This document shows positions 1 through 6,300 of a stretch of DNA of 6,438 nt, piece by piece (position 1 is the first letter of the stretch; every line of letters begins with the position of its first letter). A program made the translations under genes and the position numbers. Origin of the DNA: Georgenia sp. (lineage in GTDB: Bacteria > Actinomycetota > Actinomycetes > Actinomycetales > Actinomycetaceae); the NCBI GenBank assembly GCA_027322565.1, contig DAHVRG010000307.1:1-6438 (forward strand), in the 5' to 3' direction. The notes beneath the pieces were generated by a model. That model worked only from the letters and a program-made list of their open reading frames with translations, did not search any database and had not been told where the DNA came from.

Positions 1-591
1 GAGGTCGTCCCGGACGGGCGCCTCCCCCAGCGCGACACCTGGTGCGGGTTCCTCCACGATGAGCACGTCGCCGCCCTGGTCGGGGAAGGGGACGCCGACC
101 GGATACGACAGGTCGGGGACCTGACGCCCGACGGCGGTGTCTCACCGGACTGCGACGTCGTCCTGGCCGACGGGGCCGAGCCCGTGGTGATCGTGCAGAG
201 CACGACGACGCGTGTCTCCGGCGGGATGTACTTCCTCGAGGAGCTGCGGCGTCTGGAGGACAGGGTCGGCTCGGACGAACGGCACCTGTCGGCCGGGGAC
301 GTCGCGGAGCTCGTACCCGGCGTGTACCACGACGCCTCCGAGCAGCTGGTCGCCGTGCACCAGGCGTGCCGCACCGACGAGACGCTGCCCACCCTGCTCA
401 CCACCAGCGTCTGGCTGCCCGGGACGGCGACCGGGCGCGCGCTCTCGTCGGCCGAGCTCACGGAGCTCGCGGAGCGGCTTGTGGAGCTGACGCCGTGGGT
501 GCACGGGTGTAGAGGGCAGGTCACCCCGCTGTCCGCCGCGGACCTGGAGCCGCTGGCGCAGGAGTACGAGCAGGCCTCGGGTGATCCGTAG
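1..591 (+). CDS. Hypothetical protein, 3' part only
   Basis: The frame is open from the first base of the window to a TAG stop at 589-591, giving 196 visible residues, so the true start lies upstream. A GTG at 184 is possible, but the codons before it have the same high-GC coding character and no stop, so an internal start there is unlikely. I do not recognise the family. The visible part is acidic and looks soluble, with no membrane segment or signal peptide. Near residue 50 there is a strand-like stretch around DCDVVLADGAEPVVIVQST, followed by Gly-Gly and a charged helix (YFLEELRRLEDRV). The rest is mostly helical, with Cys at residues 15 and 51 and a few more later, but no clear metal-binding spacing. 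It ends 32 bases before the TetR start and its stop overlaps that gene's putative -35 box. It is probably not part of the exporter operon, although read-through is possible. Confidence 0.7.
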   Translation, partial: EVVPDGRLPQRDTWCGFLHDEHVAALVGEGDADRIRQVGDLTPDGGVSPDCDVVLADGAEPVVIVQSTTTRVSGGMYFLEELRRLEDRVGSDERHLSAGDVAELVPGVYHDASEQLVAVHQACRTDETLPTLLTTSVWLPGTATGRALSSAELTELAERLVELTPWVHGCRGQVTPLSAADLEPLAQEYEQASGDP

Positions 592-617
592 ACGATCGGA
601 GTGTTAGTGACTAACAT
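589..617 (+). promoter_or_regulatory. Putative sigma-70-type promoter of the TetR/ABC operon
   Basis: TAGACG at 589-594 resembles a -35 box (5 of 6 to TTGACG). It is separated by 17 bases from TAACAT at 612-617, which fits the TANNNT -10 pattern. Transcription would then begin about seven bases after the -10 box, at or next to the ATG at 624. The message would have no leader, which fits the lack of any Shine-Dalgarno sequence before that ATG. Leaderless starts are common in actinobacteria. The -35 box overlaps the stop codon of the preceding gene. This is inferred from sequence alone. Confidence 0.5.
603..615. promoter_or_regulatory. Palindromic TetR operator candidate
   Basis: GTTAGT and ACTAAC form a perfect inverted repeat with 6-bp arms around a single central G. 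It is strikingly AT-rich for this region. It overlaps the first four bases of the putative -10 box and ends 8 bases before the repressor ATG. That placement would let the neighbouring TetR protein block RNA polymerase and repress its own operon. TetR-family regulators typically bind short palindromes in just this position; binding here is inferred. Confidence 0.65.
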
Positions 618-623
618 TTGACG

Positions 624-1169
624 ATGGGTCGATGGGAACGGACGCACGAGGCGGTGCGCACGGCGGCGTTGGAGCTCTTCTCCGCGCAGGGCTACGACGC
701 GACGACAACGGCGCAGGTCGCCGGCCGCGCAGGCGTGAGCGAGATGACCCTCTTCCGACACTTCGCGACGAAGGAGGCACTCCTCCTCGACGACCCCTTC
801 GACCCACTGATCGCGGAGGCCGTGCGTGCCCGGCCGGCCGACGAGAGCCCGATGCGCGCCGTCGTGGAGGCTGTCCGCGGGGCGCTGACCGCCCTCGACC
901 CGGCCACGGTCACCGAGCTGCGCACGCGGCTGTGGATCGTCGCTGGTGCCGAGACGCTGGACGGGGCCCTGGAGCGCAACAGCCGCGCCACGACCACCGC
1001 GATCGCCGACGCGCTCCTCGACCGCGGCGCCGAGCCCGGTGCTGCGCGCGTTGTCGCCTCCGCGGTCATCGGCGGGCTGAGCACGGCACTGCTCGACTGG
1101 GTCCGACGCGACGAGGGCGACCTCACCGGCGCGATCATCAGCGCCCTCGACGCCCTGGCGGGCGGGTAG
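624..1169 (+). CDS. TetR/AcrR-family transcriptional repressor
   Basis: This 181-residue protein has a typical TetR layout. Residues 5-24 form the first helix (ending LFSAQGY). Residues 27-47 form the helix-turn-helix (TTTAQVAGRAGVSEMTLFRHF), followed by TKEALLL at 49-55, the usual start of the fourth helix. The C-terminal part (about 60-181) is helical and variable, as expected for a ligand-binding and dimerisation domain; the ligand cannot be read from it. ATG 624 is preferred to TTG 618 because the predicted transcript begins at about 624 and TTG lies directly after the -10 box. The length is slightly short for the family (often about 190-210) but complete. It is the first gene of a three-gene operon, only 2 bases from the ABC ATPase gene. 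The palindrome just upstream suggests it represses itself and the transporter. The family call is firm; the target and inducer are inferred or unknown. Confidence 0.93.
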   Translation: MGRWERTHEAVRTAALELFSAQGYDATTTAQVAGRAGVSEMTLFRHFATKEALLLDDPFDPLIAEAVRARPADESPMRAVVEAVRGALTALDPATVTELRTRLWIVAGAETLDGALERNSRATTTAIADALLDRGAEPGAARVVASAVIGGLSTALLDWVRRDEGDLTGAIISALDALAGG

Positions 1170-1171
1170 CC

Positions 1172-1882
1172 GTGCTCCGGCTCGACGGCGTGGGCAGGGC
1201 GTTCCGCGGCGGAGGCGGTGTCCACGGCCTGGACCTGCACGTCGCCGCGGGCGAGGTCGTCGCCCTCGTCGGCCTCAACGGTGCGGGCAAGACGACGGGC
1301 ATGCGTCTGTCGCTCGGCATGCTCCGGCCGGACCGGGGCTCCGTCCGGGTGCTGGGGCACCCGGTCACGCGGCTGCCCGCGCAGGGGTGGCGGGACGTCG
1401 GCGCCCTCGTCGACTCCGCCCTGGCCTACCCTGAGCTCACCGTGCGGGAGAACCTGCGGGCGGCCGCGCTGCTGCGCGGCACCGCGCCGGCACTCGTCAC
1501 CGCCGCGCTCGAGGAGTGGGGGCTGCAGCCGGTGGCGGACCGCCGGCTCCGCCGCCTGTCCCTCGGCAACCGGCAGCGGGTCGGCCTGGCGGCGGCGCTC
1601 CAGCACCTGCCGCGGCTCGTCGTCCTCGACGAGCCGAGCACCGCCCTCGACCCGGCGTCGGTCATCGTCCTGCGCGACCACCTGACCCGCCGGGCACGCG
1701 ACGGGGCGGCGGTGCTCGTGAGCAGCCATCACCTGGACGAGGTCGCTCGCATCGCCGACCGCATCGTCGTCGTCAACGCGGGCCGGGTGGTCGGTGAGCT
1801 CGACCCCGCCGGCCACGACCTGGAGCGGGCCTTCTTCGACCGCGTCCTGGCCGACGACGCCCAGCGTCAGGCGGCGCTGTGA
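1172..1882 (+). CDS. ABC transporter ATP-binding protein (drug-exporter/BcrA-like type)
   Basis: This 236-residue single nucleotide-binding domain should sit on the cytoplasmic side of the membrane and power the permease encoded next. Visible motifs are Walker A GLNGAGKT at 34-41, signature LSLGNRQR at 129-136, Walker B LVVLDEP at 149-155 with catalytic Glu154, D-loop ALDP at 158-161, and the switch histidine in SSHHLDE at 184-190. The usual Q-loop glutamine is absent: the region reads VGALVDSALAYPELTVRENL (76-95), with Asp81 near that place. This resembles bacitracin-type exporter ATPases, which often have an acidic residue there. LSLGN replaces the classical LSGGQ, also common in this group. 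The GTG start lies 2 bases after the repressor stop and gives an N-terminus (VLRLDGVGRAF) matching the family, so translation is probably coupled. The export direction is inferred from family; the substrate is unknown and could be an antibiotic, lipid or peptide. Confidence 0.93.
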   Translation: MLRLDGVGRAFRGGGGVHGLDLHVAAGEVVALVGLNGAGKTTGMRLSLGMLRPDRGSVRVLGHPVTRLPAQGWRDVGALVDSALAYPELTVRENLRAAALLRGTAPALVTAALEEWGLQPVADRRLRRLSLGNRQRVGLAAALQHLPRLVVLDEPSTALDPASVIVLRDHLTRRARDGAAVLVSSHHLDEVARIADRIVVVNAGRVVGELDPAGHDLERAFFDRVLADDAQRQAAL

Positions 1883-2625
1883 GGGCGGCGCTGCGAGTGG
1901 AGATGCTCAAGCTCACCCGGTCCCCGGTGGGGGTCCTCGCCACGCTCGCCGTCGTGGCCGGCACGGTGCTCCTGCTGGGTGGCACCAGCACCGCGCTGGC
2001 CGCCGGCAACCCCGAGCTCACCGCGAAGCTCGGACCCGGGGCGACCCTCGACTGGCCGGGCCTGCTGCGATCGGCGACGCAGGTGACGGCGGCCGGCGGG
2101 CTCCTCGGCAGCGGCGTCGTCCTGGCCTGGTTGTTCGGCCGCGAGGTCACCGACGGTACGGTCGGCGCGCTCTTCGCGCTCCCGGTCGGCCGCGCCCGGA
2201 TCGCGTTGGCGAAGCTCGCCGTGCACGCCGCGTGGGTGGTGAGCGTGCAGCTCCTCCTCGCGCCGGCCCTGCTCGGCCTCGGCCTGCTGCTCGGCCACGG
2301 CCCGCCGACTGCCGACACGTGGACGGGTCTTGGCCGCCAGCTCGCGCTCGGGGTGCTCTCGGGCCTCAGCGCCACGCCGGTGGGGTGGGTGACCACGCTC
2401 GGCCGGTCGCTGCTCGCCGGCACCGGCTGCGCGGTCGGGCTCGTCGTCGTCGGCCAGGTCGCGGCCCTGACCGGTGCCGGCGGCTGGGTCCCGTTCGCCG
2501 CCCCGGCCCTCTGGGCGTTCGGCCACGGTACGTCGACCGTGCAGCTCGGCCTCACCCTGCTGGTCGCCGCGGCAGCCGCCGCCGCGACGTGCCTGACCTG
2601 GGCCCGGCTCGAGCTGGACCGCTAG
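1879..2625 (+). CDS. ABC-2-type transporter permease
   Basis: This 248-residue membrane protein has about six hydrophobic segments, near residues 16-41, 69-86, 115-139, 151-173, 178-199 and 222-240. The cytoplasmic stretch between segments 2 and 3 carries FGREVTDGTVGALFALPVGR (86-105), a recognisable block of ABC-2 permeases that are paired with BcrA-like ATPases. Lys and Arg near the N-terminus (MRAALRVEMLKLTR) fit an inside-facing start. The GTG start overlaps the ATPase stop in the sequence GTGA, implying coupled translation; a weak AGG lies 7 bases upstream. With six segments and one permease gene, the working transporter is probably two permeases plus two ATPases. Its stop codon overlaps that of the convergent TPR-like gene in CTAG (2622-2625). 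The role as exporter is inferred from family and from the adjacent repressor; no substrate can be assigned. Confidence 0.88.
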   Translation: MRAALRVEMLKLTRSPVGVLATLAVVAGTVLLLGGTSTALAAGNPELTAKLGPGATLDWPGLLRSATQVTAAGGLLGSGVVLAWLFGREVTDGTVGALFALPVGRARIALAKLAVHAAWVVSVQLLLAPALLGLGLLLGHGPPTADTWTGLGRQLALGVLSGLSATPVGWVTTLGRSLLAGTGCAVGLVVVGQVAALTGAGGWVPFAAPALWAFGHGTSTVQLGLTLLVAAAAAAATCLTWARLELDR

Positions 2626-3209
2626 CTGCCGCGCTGGCGCTCCTGCCGCTCGTCCAGGCGGCGGCGCAGCCCGATGCCGATGAAGTCGTAGTCGTCGGGC
2701 TGGTGGCCCAGCCGCTCGCGCAGCCGCCACCGCGCCAGGCACAGGCCGGCGAGGTCGTAGTCCTCGAACGGGGGCCCCTGCTCGTGGCGGAGCACGCCGC
2801 GGGTGTACCAGCCCAGCGCCCGGCGGTCGTCGCCCTCCTCGAGCCAGACCTCGCCCATGTACTCGTAGGTCGCCCCACCGTACGGGCTGCTCCGGCGCAG
2901 CTCCCGGTCCCACCGGAGGGCCTCGTCCCGGTCCCCGCGGCGCAGGAGGAGCGCGACGAGGTGGGAGCGCGGGTCGAGCTGCGCGTCACCGTCGGCGGCG
3001 GCGGCGCGCTGGTAGAGCTCGACCGCGGCGCCGACGTCGTCGGCGAGCTCGTGCTGTTCACCCGCTCGGGTGATGAGTTCGCGCGGGCTCACGGCGTCGT
3101 CGGGGTGGGGTTCCTCGGCCCACGCGAGGAGCTGGGCGGCCACCTGCCGGTGGCTGAAGCCGGAGAGCTCGAGCTCCTCGGCGTCCTCGGGAGTGATCGG
3201 CGCGCGCAT
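2622..3209 (-). CDS. TPR-like repeat protein
   Basis: This 195-residue soluble protein starts at ATG 3209 (MRAPITPEDAEEL) and ends at the TAG covering 2624-2622. Residues about 42-73, 80-110 and 112-145 read as helix-turn-helix units like tetratricopeptide repeats. Examples are GEQHELADDVGAAVELYQRA and YMGEVWLEEGDDRRALGWYT, which have the alternating small and large residues of TPRs. The C-terminus (about 165-195) is highly charged and rich in Arg. The frame stays open upstream of 3209 into the glutamate dehydrogenase region, but coding quality drops there and the family-like N-terminus begins at MRAPIT. TPR proteins usually bind other proteins; no enzyme motif is seen and the partner is unknown. 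The gene is divergent from the glutamate dehydrogenase gene, sharing the 3210-3338 control region, and convergent with the permease. There is no Shine-Dalgarno sequence before its ATG, so a leaderless start is possible. The TPR call is moderately sure and the function is unknown. Confidence 0.78.
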   Translation of the reverse strand: MRAPITPEDAEELELSGFSHRQVAAQLLAWAEEPHPDDAVSPRELITRAGEQHELADDVGAAVELYQRAAAADGDAQLDPRSHLVALLLRRGDRDEALRWDRELRRSSPYGGATYEYMGEVWLEEGDDRRALGWYTRGVLRHEQGPPFEDYDLAGLCLARWRLRERLGHQPDDYDFIGIGLRRRLDERQERQRGS

Positions 3210-3216
3210 CGGCCCG

Positions 3217-3222
3217 AGTCTA
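3217..3222 (-). promoter_or_regulatory. Possible -10 box of the TPR-like gene
   Basis: On the minus strand 3222-3217 reads TAGACT, which fits TANNNT. It lies 7 bases before the ATG at 3209, the spacing expected for a leaderless start. No good -35 box is seen 16-18 bases upstream, so this is a weak call. Confidence 0.3.
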
Positions 3223-3250
3223 GGCGGAGTGGCCTGGGCGCGTGGCCCGC

Positions 3251-3272
3251 TCCCAACGCCGGTACGTTGGGA
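3251..3272. repeat. Inverted repeat in the divergent control region, operator candidate
   Basis: TCCCAACG (3251-3258) and CGTTGGGA (3265-3272) are perfect 8-bp inverted arms around the 6-base spacer CCGGTA. The right arm also takes part in a second, overlapping repeat: GGTACGTT (3261-3268) and AACGAACC (3272-3279) match at 7 of 8 positions around GGG. The site lies 42 bases before the TPR-like gene start and 69 bases before the ATG of the glutamate dehydrogenase gene. It is probably a DNA-binding site rather than an RNA hairpin, because both predicted transcripts begin outside it. The binding protein is unknown. Confidence 0.5.
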
Positions 3273-3282
3273 ACGAACCGGG

Positions 3283-3288
3283 CATGAT
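3283..3288 (+). promoter_or_regulatory. Possible -10 box for glutamate dehydrogenase
   Basis: CATGAT differs at one position from TATGAT. If used, transcription would start near 3295 and leave a leader of roughly 45 bases holding the ribosome binding site. No matching -35 box is visible; the inverted repeat at 3251-3272 covers that place, so an activator or repressor could act there. Weak call. Confidence 0.25.
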
Positions 3289-3302
3289 GGCGGCAGCCGC
3301 CA
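3288..3302. repeat. Short inverted repeat before glutamate dehydrogenase
   Basis: TGGCGG and CCGCCA form a perfect 6-bp stem around CAG. It overlaps the last base of the possible -10 box and the expected transcript start. In so GC-rich a region a stem this short may be chance, and no T-run follows, so it is not a terminator. Confidence 0.25.
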
Positions 3303-3325
3303 CGGACGGCCGACACGCCTCGACG

Positions 3326-3330
3326 AGGAG
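3326..3330 (+). promoter_or_regulatory. Ribosome binding site of glutamate dehydrogenase
   Basis: AGGAG, continued by AGAG, is the clearest Shine-Dalgarno sequence in the window. It lies 8 bases before GTG 3339 and 11 bases before ATG 3342. These two are adjacent in-frame start codons preceded directly by an in-frame TGA at 3336-3338, so the protein cannot begin any earlier. Confidence 0.8.
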
Positions 3331-3341
3331 AGAGCTGAGTG

Positions 3342-6300
3342 ATGACCCCGGACGCGCGCAGCGAGCGCCTGAGCGCCGCCGTCGCGACTGTTGACCACGG
3401 GCCTGCGGCCGCCGCCGGGCTGCGGACGTTCCTCGAGCACTACTACGCGGACCTGTCCACCGAGGACCTCCTCGGCCAGCGCCCGGAGGACCTCCTCGGC
3501 GCGGCGGTCTCCCACCGCGAGCTGGCGCGGCGCCGCCGGCCGGGGACGGCGCTCGTGCGGGTGAGCACCCCGACGGTCGAGAGCGACGGCTGGTCCACCG
3601 GCCACTCCGTCGTCGAGATCGTCACCGACGACATGCGCTTCCTCGTCGACTCGGTGACGGCCGAGCTCCAGCTGCGGGACCGGCCGGTGCACCTCACCGT
3701 GCACCCCCAGCTCGCCGTCCGACGCGACGACGACGGCGAGCTGCTCGAGGTCCGGGCCGCCGACGACCCGGACGCGGACGAGACGTCCGTGCGGGAGTCC
3801 TGGATCCAGGTCCAGATCGGGCAGGAGAGCGACCCGCAGGAGCGGGCAGCGCTCGAGGACCGGCTGCAGGAGGTCCTCGCCGACGTCCGGGCGGCCGTGT
3901 CGGACTGGTCGGCGATGACCGACCGAGCGACCGCCATCGCCGGCGAGCTCACGGGATCAGCGCCCGCCGGGGTGGCGGTCGAGGAGGCTGCCCAGGGTGC
4001 CGCCCTGCTCGAGTGGCTGGCCGACGGCGAGTTCGTCTTCATCGGCTACCGGGAGTACCGGCTCGCCGACCGCGGCGCGTCCGATGACGACGACGAGCGT
4101 GCGGTGGCGCGGGCGGTGCTCGAACCGGTCCCGGGGACCGGCCTGGGCATCCTCCGGGAGGACCGGCCCGGCGCACCGCCGCTGCGGCCCACCGAGCTCA
4201 CCGGCCGCGTCGCACAGAAGGCAACCGAGCCTCGCCTGCTCATCATCACCAAGGCCAACTCGCGCTCCACCGTCCACCGGCCGCTCTACCTCGACTACGT
4301 CGGCGTCAAGCTCTTCGACGAGAGCGGTGCCGTCACCGGGGAGCGACGCTTCCTCGGCCTGTTCGCCTCCAGCGCCTACTCCGCCTCGGTCTCCCACGTC
4401 CCCTACGTCGCCGAGAAGGTCGAGCGGGTCCTGGACGCGAGCGGCTACGCGCGGGGCAGCCACCTCGGCCGCGACCTCCTCGAGGTGCTCGAGACCTACC
4501 CGCGCGACGAGCTGTTCGCTACCGATCTCGAGCGGCTCACCGAGATCGCCCTCTCCGTCGTCCACCTGCACGAGCGGCCCCGCACCCGCCTCTTCCTGCG
4601 CGACGACGACTACGCCCGCTACGTCTCCTGCCTCGTCTACCTCCCGCGGGACCGGTACAACACGGCGGTGCGGCGGCGGATGGAGCGGCTGCTCCTCGAT
4701 GCGTTCGACGGGTCGAGCGTCGAGCACAGCACCCGGGTGTCCCAGTCGGTGCTCGCGATGGTGCACTTCGTCGTCCGGCTCCCCGCCGGGGCGCCGCTGC
4801 CGGACGTCGCCCTCAAGGCGCTCGAGCGCCGGCTCGTGGACGCCACCCGCACCTGGGAGGAGGACCTCGCCGACGCCGCCCGCGACGAGCTCGGGGAGGA
4901 GCGGGGCAGCCGGCTCGTCAGCCTCTTCCGGGACGCCTTCCCGGCCGCCTACAAGGAGCGCTTCCCCGCGCGCGTGGGGGTCGCCGACCTCGTGCAGCTC
5001 GACGGCCTGGAGCAGGGGGAGGCGCGGCTCAACCTCTACCAGCCCGTCGGCGGTGAGGCGGGGGAGCGCCGGCTCAAGGTCTACCTCCACGAGCCCGTCT
5101 CGCTCACTGCGATCCTGCCGATCTTCCACCACCTCGGCGTCGAGGTCACCGACCAGCGGCCCTACGAGCTGTGGCGTACCGACGGCACCGTGTGCCGGGT
5201 GCTCGACTTCGGGCTGCGCGCCGCCGGCGACGAGGTGTGGACCCGAGACCCGGGGGTGCGCGACCGCTTCCACGAGGCCCTCGACGCCGTGTGGCGCGGC
5301 ATGGCCGAGAGCGACCAGCTCGGTGGGCTCGTACTCCGCGCCGGGCTGGGCTGGCGCCAGGTCAGCGTCCTGCGCGCCGTCGGCGCCTACCTCCAGCAGA
5401 GCGGATGGCCCTACTCGCGCACGTACACCGAGGAGGCGCTCCTCGAGCACGCCGAGATCGCCGCCTCGCTGGTCCGGCTCTTCGAGACGAGGTTCGACCC
5501 CGACCGGTTCGACGGCGGGGCTGACGAGGAGCGGAGCGCGGCCGAGCGGGAGGTCACCGACCTCCTCGCCGAACAGCTCGACGCCGTGACGAGCCTCGAC
5601 CACGACCGCATCCTGCGCGCCTTCGTCGACGTCCTCCGCGCCACCGTGCGGACCAACCACTACCGCGACAGCACCGACCCGGCGCGGCCGCTGGCGCTCA
5701 AGCTCATGCCGCAGGAGCTGGCGCTGCTCCCCGAGCCCCGTCCGGTGTACGAGATCTGGGTGTCCGGCCCCACCGTCGCCGGCGTGCACCTCCGGTTCGG
5801 CACGGTCGCCCGCGGAGGGCTGCGCTGGTCGGACCGCCGCGAGGACTTCCGCACCGAGGTCCTCGGCCTGGTCAAGGCGCAGACCGTGAAGAACGCGATC
5901 ATCGTGCCCACCGGCGCGAAGGGTGGGTTCGTCGGCAAACGCCTGCCCGACCCTGCCTCCGTCGACCGCGCGGAGTGGGTGGCAGCCGGCGAGGCCGCCT
6001 ACCGGCAGTTCGTCGGCGCCCTGCTCGACGTCACCGACAACCGGGTGGGCGGGCAGGTCGTGCCGCCCCCGCAGACGGTCCGGCACGACGGCGACGACCC
6101 GTACCTCGTCGTCGCCGCCGACAAGGGGACGGCTGCCTTCTCCGACGTCGCCAACGAGGTCGCCCGGGAGCGGGAGTTCTGGCTCGACGACGCCTTCGCC
6201 TCCGGCGGGTCGGCCGGCTATGACCACAAGGCGATGGGCATCACCGCGCGGGGTGCGTGGGAGTCGGTGCGCCGCCACTTCCGCGAGATGGGCCGCGACA

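Noticed and set aside
618..623. TTGACG just before ATG 624 as a -35 box.
   Set aside because: No TANNNT-like sequence lies 16-18 bases downstream, and a promoter there would fire inside tetR.
622..636. Tandem direct repeat CGATGGG-T-CGATGGG at the tetR start.
   Set aside because: It is short, falls within codons 1-5, and the second ATG (632) opens only a shadow frame. Probably chance.
632..1882. A 416-codon open frame from ATG 632 through the TetR region into the ABC ATPase, apparently a fusion protein.
   Set aside because: Before 1172 it lies out of frame within tetR and reads as Arg/Pro/Gly-rich nonsense. The real ATPase begins at GTG 1172 with a family-like N-terminus.
1794..3287. A 497-codon plus-strand open frame covering the permease and the TPR-like gene.
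   Set aside because: It is out of frame with the permease and antisense to the TPR-like gene; its composition is typical of a shadow frame.
3462..3500. A 15-base direct repeat, GAGGACCTCCTCGGC, at 3462-3476 and 3486-3500.
   Set aside because: It encodes EDLLG twice within a region that fits the normal N-terminal pattern of the dehydrogenase family. Codon preference can explain the identical bases.
3997..5589. A 530-codon plus-strand open frame inside the glutamate dehydrogenase gene.
   Set aside because: Its product is Ser/Arg/Pro/Thr-rich without domains, and it is out of frame with the confirmed dehydrogenase blocks. It is a GC-bias shadow.
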